This document shows positions 51,723-61,555 of a stretch of DNA of 64,000 nt, in pieces. The position numbers were made by a program, and so were the translations under genes. The stretch is from Pseudomonas japonica (GTDB taxonomy: Bacteria > Pseudomonadota > Gammaproteobacteria > Pseudomonadales > Pseudomonadaceae): contig NZ_FZOL01000002.1 in NCBI RefSeq assembly GCF_900188455.1, forward strand, positions 423,293 to 487,292, in the 5' to 3' direction. Below the pieces are notes generated by a model, which was given only the letters and a program-made list of their open reading frames with translations, did not search any database and was not told where the DNA came from. Each line of letters begins with the position of its first letter. Position 1 is the stretch's first letter.

Positions 51723-52352
51723 ATGTACACACCCAGCGCTTTCAAAGACGACGACCTGCAACACCAGCTCGAACATATCGCCAACACCCGCCTGGCGGTG
51801 CTGATCAGCAATGGCGAGCACGGCCTGCAGGCCTCCCACGTACCGCTGCTGCTGGACCCGCATGCCGGTCCCAAGGGCACCCTGTACGGCCATGTAGCCC
51901 GCGGCAACCCGCAGTGGCGCGACCTGGAAAGCGCTGCCGAAGTGCTGCTGGTGTTCCCCGGAGCCGACGCCTACGTCAGCCCCGGCTACTATCCGAGCAA
52001 AGCGCAAGACCCGCGCACCGTGCCGACCTGGAACTATGTCGCGGTACACGCCTGGGGCACCCCGCACGTTATCCACAACCCGGAACCTCTGCTGGATATC
52101 GTCCGGCGCCTGAGCGACCAGCATGAACAGGGCCGCGCCCGGCCCTGGTCGGTGGACGACGCACCGGCCGATTACCTGCAAGGCATGCTCAAGGCCATCG
52201 TCGGTTTCGCCGTGCCCATCGAGCGCCTGCAATGCAACCGCAAGCTGAGCCAGAACCGCTCGGCCATCGATCACGAAGGTGTGCGCAGCGGTCTTGCCGC
52301 CAGCGCCGACCTGCTGGACAACAACCTCGCTGCCTTGATGCAGCAACCCTGA
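51723..52352 (+). CDS. PaiB-like FMN-binding regulator/oxidoreductase
   Basis: A 209-residue protein of the PaiB (FMN-binding split-barrel) family: MYTPSAFKDDD start, SHVPLLLDP, GHVARGNPQW, the flavin-site PGYYPSK and VPTWNYVAVHAWG, and a C-terminal KLSQNRSAIDHEGV. The family includes negative regulators of protease and sporulation genes in Bacillus, but flavin-enzyme activity is also possible. First of three same-strand genes with two acetyltransferases, and divergent from a MocR gene that probably controls it. Confidence 0.9.
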   Translation: MYTPSAFKDDDLQHQLEHIANTRLAVLISNGEHGLQASHVPLLLDPHAGPKGTLYGHVARGNPQWRDLESAAEVLLVFPGADAYVSPGYYPSKAQDPRTVPTWNYVAVHAWGTPHVIHNPEPLLDIVRRLSDQHEQGRARPWSVDDAPADYLQGMLKAIVGFAVPIERLQCNRKLSQNRSAIDHEGVRSGLAASADLLDNNLAALMQQP

Positions 52353-52365
52353 AGGAACGCATCAC

Positions 52366-52824
52366 ATGCCTACCGTAGAGATTCGTCCAGTCACCGCCGC
52401 CGACCACGCCGCCTGGCTGCCCCTGTGGCAGGCCTACCTGCGCTTCTATGAAACCGAATTGCCCGACGCGGTGAGTGCCGAGACCTGGAAGCGCTTTCTC
52501 GACCCCGCGGAAACCACCAATTCCGCCCTGGCCTGGGTCGATGGCAAGGCGCTGGGCATGGTCAACTGGATCTTCCACCGCACCAACTGGGCTGTGGAAA
52601 ACGCCTGCTACCTGCAGGACCTGTACGTCGACGGTGACCAGCGCGGCCTGGGCATCGGCCGCAAGCTGATCGAACACGTCTACGCCGCCGCCAGCGCGGC
52701 CAACTGCTGCAAGGTCCACTGGCTGACCCACGAAACCAACGCCACCGCCATCACCTTGTACGAGAAGGTCGCCGAGCGTCCCGGCTTCATCCAGTTCCGC
52801 AAACCGATGGAGGGGCACTCATGA
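52366..52824 (+). CDS. GNAT-family N-acetyltransferase (first)
   Basis: A 152-residue acetyltransferase with the GNAT fold. The acetyl-CoA loop is visible in YLQDLYVDGDQRGLGIGRKLIEH and the C-terminal THETNATAITLYEKVA. Substrate unknown, perhaps an amine since the family partner PaiA acts on polyamines. It sits 13 bases after the PaiB-like gene and overlaps the next GNAT gene by four bases (ATGA). Confidence 0.92.
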   Translation: MPTVEIRPVTAADHAAWLPLWQAYLRFYETELPDAVSAETWKRFLDPAETTNSALAWVDGKALGMVNWIFHRTNWAVENACYLQDLYVDGDQRGLGIGRKLIEHVYAAASAANCCKVHWLTHETNATAITLYEKVAERPGFIQFRKPMEGHS

Positions 52825-53492
52825 GCAGCCATCTCAACTGGAAACCCGCCCGCGAACCGCAGGCCGAGCCGCTGAACGGGCGCTTCATTCGCCTGGAAAA
52901 ACTCGATCCCGCCCGGCACGGCGACGATCTCTGGGAAGTGCTCCAGGGCCCGAACGCCGACGCCAGCTTGTGGGACTACCTGCCTTATGGGCCTTTCACC
53001 GAGCGCGAGCCCTTCGACCGCTGGCTGCGGGACAACGCCAACGGCCGCGACCCGCTGTTCTACAGCGTCATCGACCGGGTCAGTGGCCAGGTCCAGGGGA
53101 TTCTCAGCCTGATGTCCATCGTGGCCGCCCATGGCCGTATCGAAGTCGGTCATATCGCCTTCGGCGCCGCCATGCAGCGCACGCCCAAGGGCACCGAGGC
53201 GGTGTACCTGCTGGGCAAGCTGGCCTTCGAACTGGGCAACCGTCGTTTCGAATGGAAGTGCAACAACGCCAACGCCCGTTCGCGGCGGGCCGCGGAGCGC
53301 TTCGGCTTCACCTTCGAGGGGGTGTTCCGCCAGCACATGGTGGTCAAGGACCAGAACCGCGACACCGCCTGGTATTCGATCACCGATGACGAGTGGCCGG
53401 CGGTGGCGGCCGCTTTCGAGCGCTGGCTGAGCGAGGAGAACCAGCAGCCTGGGGGGCAGGTCAGGACGCTGGAGGATTGCCGCAAGGGCTAG
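52821..53492 (+). CDS. GNAT-family N-acetyltransferase (second, RimJ/RimL-like)
   Basis: A 223-residue acetyltransferase of the RimJ/RimL subgroup: GRFIRLEKLDPARHGDDLW, GRIEVGHIAFGAAMQRTPKGTEA and the RRFEWKCNNANARSRRAAERFGF core. It overlaps the previous gene by four bases, so PaiB and both GNAT proteins are made together. The substrate is unknown; a protein N-terminus or small amine is plausible. Confidence 0.92.
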   Translation: MSSHLNWKPAREPQAEPLNGRFIRLEKLDPARHGDDLWEVLQGPNADASLWDYLPYGPFTEREPFDRWLRDNANGRDPLFYSVIDRVSGQVQGILSLMSIVAAHGRIEVGHIAFGAAMQRTPKGTEAVYLLGKLAFELGNRRFEWKCNNANARSRRAAERFGFTFEGVFRQHMVVKDQNRDTAWYSITDDEWPAVAAAFERWLSEENQQPGGQVRTLEDCRKG

Positions 53493-53507
53493 CGAGTCGT
53501 TGCTGAT

Positions 53508-53526
53508 GGGGCCGTTGCGCGGCCCC
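53508..53526. terminator. Bidirectional terminator between convergent genes
   Basis: GGGGCCG (53508-53514), TTGCG loop, CGGCCCC (53520-53526), flanked by AAAT. It separates the GNAT operon from the convergent methyltransferase gene. Confidence 0.7.
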
Positions 53527-53534
53527 AAATCAGG

Positions 53535-54434
53535 TTACTTCAGGCTCTGAGCCAAGAGCGCGATATGCTCGGGTCCAATCCCGCAGCAACCGCCCAGCAG
53601 ACTGGCGCCGCGCTTGCGCCAATCCTGCACCCAGTGCAGGTAACCCGGCGGATCGAGGTCTTCGCGCAGCTCATCGAGACCATCATTGGCCGTGGCATCC
53701 TTCGGCTGCGGCGGGAAGGCATTGGCATAAGCGCCAACCGGGATATCCGCACCCAGGCGCTGGAAAGTCGCCAACGCGGCATCGATGGCGTCACCGATCA
53801 CTTCCGGCTGGCTGCAGTTGAACAGCAGGGTCTGCACACCCAGCGCCGCCAGTGCTTCGGCCGCGTCCACCACCGGCTCGCCCGAACGCAGGCGCGGCAC
53901 GTCATCGACGTCCTCGTCCTGCAGAGTGAACGACACCCAGAACGGCTTGCCGTCCTGCGGCAGCCCGGCACGGATCGCGCGGACCTCGGCAACCGCGCTC
54001 TGGGTTTCCGCCAGCCACAGGTCGACATGTTCGGCCAGGCCTTCCACCAGCGGGTTCAACACGTCGCCAACGCGCTCGGCCTGGAACAGGTCGGGGCGAT
54101 AGGAGCCGAACAGCGGCGGCAGGGAACCGGCAACCCGCACCTTCTGCGGTCCGGCATCCGCCGCGGTACGTGCCAGTTGCCCCGCGGTGCCGGCCAGGGC
54201 GCGGCCTTCGGCCTTGAAGCGTTCCTCGCCAATATGGAACGGCACCACCGCATAGCTGTTGCTGGTGATCACCTGGGCACCGGCTTCGATATAAGCACGG
54301 TGCACCGCCACCACCGCTTCCGGCGCCTCGCTCAACGCGAGCGCCGACCACTCCGGCTGGCGGAACGGCGCGCCACGGCGCTGCAGTTCCCGGCCCATGC
54401 CGCCATCGAGAATGACCAACGACTTTTCGCCCAT
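53535..54434 (-). CDS. Homocysteine S-methyltransferase family protein
   Basis: A 299-residue barrel enzyme that transfers a methyl group, typically from S-methylmethionine, to homocysteine to form methionine. Zinc-ligand Cys residues are visible in LLFNCSQPE and in the C-terminal GGCCGIGPEHI. The N-terminal ILDGGMGRELQRRGAP matches the family. ATG at 54434. It diverges from an amino-acid ABC importer across an A/T-rich promoter, suggesting that S-methylmethionine or a related compound could be imported. Confidence 0.9.
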   Translation of the reverse strand: MGEKSLVILDGGMGRELQRRGAPFRQPEWSALALSEAPEAVVAVHRAYIEAGAQVITSNSYAVVPFHIGEERFKAEGRALAGTAGQLARTAADAGPQKVRVAGSLPPLFGSYRPDLFQAERVGDVLNPLVEGLAEHVDLWLAETQSAVAEVRAIRAGLPQDGKPFWVSFTLQDEDVDDVPRLRSGEPVVDAAEALAALGVQTLLFNCSQPEVIGDAIDAALATFQRLGADIPVGAYANAFPPQPKDATANDGLDELREDLDPPGYLHWVQDWRKRGASLLGGCCGIGPEHIALLAQSLK

Positions 54435-54539
54435 ATAACACTCGCTTCTATGAATAGAAATAAAACGTATTAGTGCCGATATATTTATAACTATTTAATA
54501 CCTGACACGTTCTGTCTTACAACTTTTCCGGTGATTCCC
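54435..54539. promoter_or_regulatory. A/T-rich divergent promoter
   Basis: 105 bases between the methyltransferase and importer genes with marked A/T-rich stretches (AATAGAAATAAAACG, GATATATTTATAAC), against a GC-rich background. It should hold both promoters; no named operator was recognised. Confidence 0.5.
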
Positions 54540-55361
54540 ATGCAATTTTCCTCCCTGTTGGGCGCGGGCCTGCTGGCCTTGACCGCTGCCACCCAAGCCT
54601 TCGCCGGCGCCACCCTGGACCGTGTGGAATCCCGCAAGGAACTGGTCAACGTGCTGATGGAAAGTTATCCACCGTTTTCCTTCCTCAATGAGCAGAACCA
54701 GTTGGACGGCTTCGACGTCGACGTGGCCAAGGCCGTTGCCGACAAGCTGGGCGTGAAGCTGCGCCTGGAAACCCCATCGTGGGACGTGATCGCCGCTGGC
54801 CGCTGGAGCGGGCGCTACGACATCTGCATCTGCTCCATGACCCCGAGCAGGGCCCGCGCCGAGGTCTTCGACTTCCCGGTGGAGTACTACGCCTCGCCAG
54901 CGGTGATCGTGGTCAACGCCAAGGACGAGCGCATCCACTCGGCCAAGGACCTGGACGGCCTGAAGGTCGGCCTGACCGCCGCATCCAGCTACGAGAGCTA
55001 CCTGAACAAGAACCTGGTGATCGAAGGGGCCGAGGACACGAAGATCGAGTACCCGTTCGACGCCGTGCAGATCGCCCCGTACGACACCGACAACGTCGCC
55101 TTCCAGGACCTCGGCCTGGGCGCCGGCAAGCGCCTGGATGCCATCCTCACCAACCTGGTCACCGCCCAGCCGCGCCTGAATCAGAACCAGCGCTTCAAGC
55201 TGGCCGGCGCGCCGCTGTATGAAGAGCCGAACTCGGTAGCGATCGAGAAAGGCGATGCCGAGTGGGACGCCAAGGTTCGCGAAGTCTTCGCCCAGCTGAA
55301 GGCCGATGGCACCCTGGCCAGGCTGTCGAACAAATGGATCGGCGCCGACATCAGTAAATGA
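54540..55361 (+). CDS. Amino-acid ABC transporter substrate-binding protein
   Basis: A 273-residue periplasmic protein with a signal peptide (ending near TQAFA). It shows the polar-amino-acid-binding fold: MESYPPFSFLNEQNQLDGFDVDVAKAVA, then RYDICICSMTPSRARAEVFDF, and AKDLDGLKVGLTAASSYESYL. The stop overlaps the permease start (ATGA). The ligand is not identifiable from sequence; adjacency to a homocysteine methyltransferase suggests a methionine-related compound. Confidence 0.92.
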   Translation: MQFSSLLGAGLLALTAATQAFAGATLDRVESRKELVNVLMESYPPFSFLNEQNQLDGFDVDVAKAVADKLGVKLRLETPSWDVIAAGRWSGRYDICICSMTPSRARAEVFDFPVEYYASPAVIVVNAKDERIHSAKDLDGLKVGLTAASSYESYLNKNLVIEGAEDTKIEYPFDAVQIAPYDTDNVAFQDLGLGAGKRLDAILTNLVTAQPRLNQNQRFKLAGAPLYEEPNSVAIEKGDAEWDAKVREVFAQLKADGTLARLSNKWIGADISK

Positions 55362-56179
55362 GTGCTCACGAACCCTCGCCAAAGCCCGCCGCCTCGCGCG
55401 CGGGCCTGCCGCTACCGGGCTTCCGGACGCGGCTGTACCTGACCTGGCTGATCCTGCTGCTGGTGTTTGTCGGCTTCTTCCTGAGTTTTGATCTGAAGTT
55501 TTCGATCATCATCGAGAAGTTTCCAAACCTGGCCGGCTTCAAGCTGGGCCCGAACGGCTTCCTCCAGGGTGCGGCGCTGACCCTGTTCCTCTGCCTGTGC
55601 TCGATGGTCTGCTCGGTGGCGCTGGGCTTTGCCGCTGCCCTGGCGCGCTTGTCGAGCAGCGCGGTGCTGCTGGGCGTCGCGAGTTTCTACACCTCGTTCT
55701 TCCGCGGCACGCCGCTGCTGATCCAGATCCTCCTGATCTACCTCGGTTTGCCGCAGATCGGCCTGGTGCCCGGCGCGATCAGCGCGGGGATCATCGCCCT
55801 GTCGCTGAACTATGGCGCCTACCTCAGCGAAATCTTCCGCGCCGGCATCCTCGGCGTCGCCCAGGGCCAACGCCAGGCGGCACTGGCCCTGGGCATGCGC
55901 CCGGCGACCATCTTCTGGCACATCACCCTGCCCCAGGCCATGCGCACCATCATTCCGCCGGGGGCGAACCAGTTCATTTCGATGCTGAAGGACTCGTCGC
56001 TGATTTCGGTGATGGGGGTGTGGGAAGTGATGTTCCTGGCCCAGTCGTACGGGCGGTCGACCTATCGGTACCTGGAGATGCTGACGACGGCGGCGCTGAT
56101 CTACTGGCTGCTGTCGGTTGCCCTGGAGTTGGTGCAGGCGCGGCTGGAGAAGCATTACGGGAAGGGCTTCCAGCGCTAG
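55358..56179 (+). CDS. Amino-acid ABC transporter permease
   Basis: A 273-residue His/Glu/Gln-type permease with about six membrane helices and the EAA loop LSEIFRAGILGVAQGQRQAALALG, plus FYTSFFRGTPLLIQILLIY. It overlaps the binding-protein gene by four bases. No ATP-binding gene follows: after the stop come only repeats, then an unrelated gene on the other strand. The ATPase must be shared from elsewhere. Confidence 0.93.
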   Translation: MSAHEPSPKPAASRAGLPLPGFRTRLYLTWLILLLVFVGFFLSFDLKFSIIIEKFPNLAGFKLGPNGFLQGAALTLFLCLCSMVCSVALGFAAALARLSSSAVLLGVASFYTSFFRGTPLLIQILLIYLGLPQIGLVPGAISAGIIALSLNYGAYLSEIFRAGILGVAQGQRQAALALGMRPATIFWHITLPQAMRTIIPPGANQFISMLKDSSLISVMGVWEVMFLAQSYGRSTYRYLEMLTTAALIYWLLSVALELVQARLEKHYGKGFQR

Positions 56180-56200
56180 AACACGCTACCGCGCATTCTT

Positions 56201-56322
56201 CGCAGGAGCGTGGCTTGTCGTGCGACGAACCACCGCGAAGGAACGCGCAGCGGTCCCCAATAGCGGTGAGGTCCGGGACCGCTTCGCGGTCCTTTCGCAG
56301 GCTAGCCAGCTCCTACGGGGGC
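56201..56322. repeat. Degenerate REPIN
   Basis: CGCAGGAGCGTGGCTTGTCG at 56201 and the opposing TTTCGCAGGCTAGCCAGCTC ending near 56315, with internal GGACCGC-TTC-GCGGTCC at 56276-56292. The arms are diverged, so the element looks old. It fills the gap between the permease and hip genes. Confidence 0.75.
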
Positions 56323-56334
56323 GCGAGCCCGGTG

Positions 56335-56613
56335 TTACTTTGGCCTGTCAGGCCGCCGCAGAACCCCCATCTGCAAGCCAAACGGCCGGAATACCGCATT
56401 CAGCGAATTGAGCGTCGGATTGCCCTCACCCTGCTCGATCTGGATCAGGGTGCGTACCGAAATCCTGCACATCTTCGCGAACTGGGTCTGCTGCAGCTTC
56501 GCCACTTCCGTGCGCAACTTGCGCACCGCGGCACCCAGTTCCAGAGACCCGTCGGCGATGCCCTGGAGGACGCTTTCGATCAACAAAGCGCGAATCTCGA
56601 TCGAAACCGTCAT
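56335..56613 (-). CDS. HipB-like XRE antitoxin
   Basis: A 92-residue DNA-binding protein with a Cro/C1-type HTH (VAKLQQTQFAKMCRISVRTLIQIEQGEGNPTLNSLNAVFRPFG). A ~35-residue N-terminal extension precedes the HTH. It overlaps the end of the HipA-like gene by four bases, so it is translated after the toxin. Its likely targets are the three palindromes upstream of hipA. Order is reversed relative to E. coli hipBA. Confidence 0.88.
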   Translation of the reverse strand: MTVSIEIRALLIESVLQGIADGSLELGAAVRKLRTEVAKLQQTQFAKMCRISVRTLIQIEQGEGNPTLNSLNAVFRPFGLQMGVLRRPDRPK

Positions 56614-57935
56614 AGCAATCCCCAGCCCTTCATACGTTGTTCCAGATTCTTCAAAGCGATGGCCGGGTGGCTCATGACCGTCTCCGGCAATCCCGAGTCG
56701 ACCAGCAGATCCGGCAATGCCATCAGCGCGCGTGCGTCATGGCGCAAGCGCTCGAATACCTGTTGCGGATCGACCAGCGGTTCCAGCAAGCGGCAGGCCG
56801 CGAGCCAGTCGACCTCTCCACCACGCTCCACGGGCGAGGCCCACTTCGTCGTCCGCGTGATGCCCTCGGCATCCATGACCATGGGTGCCAGGTCGTAGAT
56901 AGGCGCCAGCCGCAGCTTGTCGCCACTGCGGATGATCGCGGTGTTGCGGCCATGGTTGTCGGAATTGCCGAGGATCTTGTTGATCAGGTCGCGCCGCAGA
57001 TACTCAGCCACCAGGTCTGGCACCTGGTCCTTCTGCCCGGCTCTTATCCACAAGCTGGCGAGTGCCTCGATGACTTCCAGATGGTCCATCTGGCTGCCTG
57101 GCTCGGTTACTCCTGTCAGCGAGTACACCGATTCCACCGCTAGTCGTTCGACGCCGCTGGCGCCTGTTTTCCGGTCGAATCTTTTCAGCCACAGGCTCGG
57201 TTTTGCGGCCTCCTTCAACCCCTGTTCAGCCGTCTCCACCGTGTCGATGCCCAGTTGACGCAGCGCCTTGTAGTAAAGGTACTCGGCACGCAGGATGGTC
57301 TGGTCATCGGCCAATGCCTGATTGCGGGCAAATTTCACGAACCAGTGGCAAGTGGCCTGGCCGTCATCCAGCACGGCGTCCGGATAGAGCAACCCTTCCC
57401 GCCCTTCAGTCAGCAGCAGCTTCGGCGCCTCCCCGCCCGCGCCGGTCGCACCGCCGATGGCCGCTCCCTGTTCATAGGCGTATTCGAGAAAGCGCTGGTC
57501 GCGGGTCACGACATCGTCGACGCTGAAGCCCATCGGGGCCGAAGTATCCAGTACCTCCACCGATTCCTTGATACGCAGGTTACCGATGGGCGCGGGCGCG
57601 CTTCGCGTCAGCAGGAAAATGTCATCCGATACCCCTTCCGGTTTCTCCCGGACCATGTGCCTGAGCAGGAAGCGTCTGGCGGCGCCGGAAGGCGCGATGT
57701 CGTGCAGGAAGGCTGGAGCCTTGTTCGATCGATGGCTATCGAAATCCACCGGCAGATTGACACTGACCGCCTTCTCGAAGGTGCTCTGGTAGGCCTCGAG
57801 GTTGCTCCTTACGTAGCCAGAAACATAGGCGTACTGGCAGGGACCGAGAAACCCGTTTTCAGGCTGGGCGAAGTTCAAGGTCATGGCGTCCTGCCACTTT
57901 CCTTGCGCATAAAGTTGGAGGGTCAACGGATACAT
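56610..57935 (-). CDS. HipA-family serine/threonine kinase toxin
   Basis: A 441-residue HipA-like kinase; family members phosphorylate translation targets (glutamyl-tRNA synthetase in E. coli) and cause persistence. Seen: an N-terminal HipA_N-like region, a Gly-rich phosphate loop GGATGAGGEAPKLLL near 160-175, WFVKFARNQ, the catalytic loop NKILGNSDNHGRN and the metal site LAPIYDLAPMV. Core catalytic residues look intact. ATG at 57935. It precedes its antitoxin, with the stop overlapping the antitoxin start (ATGA). Confidence 0.9.
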   Translation of the reverse strand: MYPLTLQLYAQGKWQDAMTLNFAQPENGFLGPCQYAYVSGYVRSNLEAYQSTFEKAVSVNLPVDFDSHRSNKAPAFLHDIAPSGAARRFLLRHMVREKPEGVSDDIFLLTRSAPAPIGNLRIKESVEVLDTSAPMGFSVDDVVTRDQRFLEYAYEQGAAIGGATGAGGEAPKLLLTEGREGLLYPDAVLDDGQATCHWFVKFARNQALADDQTILRAEYLYYKALRQLGIDTVETAEQGLKEAAKPSLWLKRFDRKTGASGVERLAVESVYSLTGVTEPGSQMDHLEVIEALASLWIRAGQKDQVPDLVAEYLRRDLINKILGNSDNHGRNTAIIRSGDKLRLAPIYDLAPMVMDAEGITRTTKWASPVERGGEVDWLAACRLLEPLVDPQQVFERLRHDARALMALPDLLVDSGLPETVMSHPAIALKNLEQRMKGWGLL

Positions 57936-57961
57936 GGCGGGCTCGGAAAACTGAAATCACC

Positions 57962-58066
57962 TATCTGCAATATAGTGCAAATTTTCGAGCTAAACACACC
58001 ACTAATCTGCATTTAAATACAGATTTAAACCGAATCTCATTAAAAAAGTGCACTTAAATGCAGATT
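57962..58066 (-). promoter_or_regulatory. Three palindromic operators upstream of hipA
   Basis: Three related sites with the pattern ATCTGCA-N6-TRCA: 57963-57979 (ATCTGCA-ATATAG-TGCA), 58004-58025 (AATCTG-CATTTAAATA-CAGATT, 20 of 22 positions symmetric) and 58066-58047 on the opposite strand (ATCTGCA-TTTAAG-TGCA). The 13-mer AATCTGCATTTAA is shared exactly by the last two in inverted orientation. The likely ligand is the HipB-like protein. Confidence 0.75.
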
Positions 58067-58069
58067 CAC

Positions 58070-58099
58070 AAATAAAAAAAGGGGAGCAATTCGCTCCCC
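58070..58099 (-). terminator. Terminator after the pyruvate carboxylase operon
   Basis: GGGGAGC (58081-58087), AATTC loop, GCTCCCC (58093-58099); on the minus strand a T-run follows at once (58080-58074). It lies between pycB-like and the hip operators. Confidence 0.9.
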
Positions 58100-58131
58100 A
58101 TGAGGTTAACCGTTTACCGCCGAGGGCTGTC

Positions 58132-59940
58132 TCAGCCCTCGATCTCGATCAGGATTTCGCCCGGGTTGACGCGGTCGCCCTTGGCGATGTGGATGGCGAC
58201 AACCTTGCCGGCGATCGGCGATTGCACTTCGGTTTCCATCTTCATCGCTTCGGTGATCAGCACGGCCTGGCCCGCCTTGACGGTGTCGCCTTCCTTGACC
58301 AGGACATCGACGATGTTGCCCGGCATGGTGGTGCTGATATGACCCGGCGCAGTGGCCTGCTTGCGCTTGCTGCCGCCACCGCCGACGAACTCGTTGAGCG
58401 GCTCGAACACCACTTCTTCCGGCATGCCGTCGATGGACAGGTAGAAGTGACGCTTGCCTTCGGCCTTGACGCCGACACCAGTGATGTCGACGCGGTAGGT
58501 CTCACCGTGGACGTCGATGACGAACTCGGTCGGTACGCCTTCACCGCCGGCCGAGGCCACGGCGCCAGCTTCCGGAATCGGCAGCAGGACTTCAGGGGTC
58601 AGGGTGCCGGCCTCGCGCTCTTCGAGGAACTTGCGCCCGATATCCGGGAACATGGCGAAGGTCAGCACGTCTTCCTCGGATTTCGCCAGGCTGCCGATAT
58701 CGCCACGCAGCTTGGTCATTTCCGGCTTGAGCAGATCGGCCGGACGCACGTCGATCACTTCTTCGCTGCCGATGGCCTGACGCCGCAGTTGCTCGTTGAC
58801 CACGCCCGGCGCCTTGCCGTAACCGCCTTGCAGGTACAGCTTCACTTCGTTGGTGATGGTCTTGTAGCGCTCACCGGCGAGCACGTTGAAGAAGGCCTGG
58901 GTGCCGACGATCTGCGAGGTCGGGGTGACCAGCGGCGGGAAGCCGAGGTCTTCGCGGACCCGCGGGATTTCCGCCAGCACTTCGTTCATGCGGTTCAGCG
59001 CGCCCTGCTCTTTGAGCTGGTTGGCCAGGTTGGAGATCATGCCGCCTGGCACCTGGTTGACCTGGACGCGGGTATCCACCGAGGTGAACTCGCTTTCGAA
59101 CTGGTGGTACTTCTTGCGCACGGCGTAGAAGTACAGACCGATTTCCTGCAGCAGTTCCAGATCAAGGCCGGTGTCGAACTCGCTGCCCTTGAGCGCGGCG
59201 ACCATCGACTCGGTACCCGGGTGGCTGGTGCCCCAGGCGAAGCTGGAGATCGCGGTGTCGATATGGTCGGCGCCGTTCTCGACCGCCTTGAGCTGGCACA
59301 TGGCGGCCAGGCCGGCGGTGTCGTGGGAGTGGATGAACACCGGCAGCGACTGCTCGGCTTTCAGCGCCTTGACCAGTTCGCCCGTGGCGAACGGGGTCAG
59401 CAGGCCGGCCATGTCCTTGATCGCGACCGAGTCGCAACCCATGGCTTCCATCTGCTTGGCCTGGGCGACGAAGGCGTCGATGGTGTGCACCGGGCTGGTG
59501 GTGTAGGCGATGGTGCCCTGGGCATGCTTGCCGGCAGCCTTCACCGCTTCGATGGCAACCCGCAGGTTACGCACGTCGTTCATCGCGTCGAAGATGCGGA
59601 ACACGTCGATGCCGTTGACCGCGGCCTTGGCGACGAAGGCCTTGACCACGTCATCGCTGTAGTGACGGTAGCCGAGCAGGTTCTGGCCGCGCAGAAGCAT
59701 CTGCAGACGGGTGTTGGGCAGCGCGGCGCGCAGTTTGCGCAGACGCTCCCACGGGTCTTCCTTGAGGAAGCGCACGCAGGCGTCGAAGGTCGCACCGCCC
59801 CAGACTTCCAGCGACCAGTAGCCGACTTTGTCGAGCTTGTCGCAGATCGGCAGCATGTCTTCGGTGCGCATGCGGGTGGCCAGCAGGGACTGGTGGGCGT
59901 CGCGCAGGATCGTGTCGGTTACGAAAATTTTCTTGGACAT
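58132..59940 (-). CDS. Pyruvate carboxylase subunit B (oxaloacetate decarboxylase alpha-like)
   Basis: Carboxyltransferase plus biotin-carrier subunit that makes oxaloacetate from pyruvate. The 602 residues show the barrel start TDTILRDAHQSLLATRMRT, a metal-site region FIHSHDTAGLA, a PYC_OADA middle domain and the C-terminal biotin attachment motif EAMKME near residue 568. The absence of membrane partner genes and the neighbouring biotin carboxylase favour a two-subunit pyruvate carboxylase over the sodium-pumping decarboxylase. It starts 10 bases after subunit A. Confidence 0.93.
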   Translation of the reverse strand: MSKKIFVTDTILRDAHQSLLATRMRTEDMLPICDKLDKVGYWSLEVWGGATFDACVRFLKEDPWERLRKLRAALPNTRLQMLLRGQNLLGYRHYSDDVVKAFVAKAAVNGIDVFRIFDAMNDVRNLRVAIEAVKAAGKHAQGTIAYTTSPVHTIDAFVAQAKQMEAMGCDSVAIKDMAGLLTPFATGELVKALKAEQSLPVFIHSHDTAGLAAMCQLKAVENGADHIDTAISSFAWGTSHPGTESMVAALKGSEFDTGLDLELLQEIGLYFYAVRKKYHQFESEFTSVDTRVQVNQVPGGMISNLANQLKEQGALNRMNEVLAEIPRVREDLGFPPLVTPTSQIVGTQAFFNVLAGERYKTITNEVKLYLQGGYGKAPGVVNEQLRRQAIGSEEVIDVRPADLLKPEMTKLRGDIGSLAKSEEDVLTFAMFPDIGRKFLEEREAGTLTPEVLLPIPEAGAVASAGGEGVPTEFVIDVHGETYRVDITGVGVKAEGKRHFYLSIDGMPEEVVFEPLNEFVGGGGSKRKQATAPGHISTTMPGNIVDVLVKEGDTVKAGQAVLITEAMKMETEVQSPIAGKVVAIHIAKGDRVNPGEILIEIEG

Positions 59941-59950
59941 TATGGGTTCC

Positions 59951-61366
<1,416 letters not shown>

Positions 61367-61555
61367 TGGAGTCTTCCCAAAGCCGCTGGACAAACGACCC
61401 GCCACTGCGGGTCGGCGCGTGACCAGAATCAACTGGCCAGTCGTGCAATCACCCTAGCGCCGTGCGTGAATAAACAAAAATCAATAATTATTAGGGGCTC
61501 TATTAGCAATTGCTTATAGTGCGGTAACAAAGTTTTTCAGAGAGCTGGGGATAAC
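61367..61555. promoter_or_regulatory. Divergent promoter of carboxylase and LysR genes
   Basis: A 189-base gap, A/T-rich in the middle (AATAAACAAAAATCAATAATTATTAGG at 61468-61494, with the T-N11-A-like palindrome ATTGCTTAT nearby). It should hold both promoters and a LysR site. Confidence 0.5.

Noticed and set aside
58132..59940. Sodium-pumping oxaloacetate decarboxylase alpha subunit
   Set aside because: No beta or gamma membrane subunit genes are present, and a biotin carboxylase gene is adjacent, so pyruvate carboxylase subunit B fits better.
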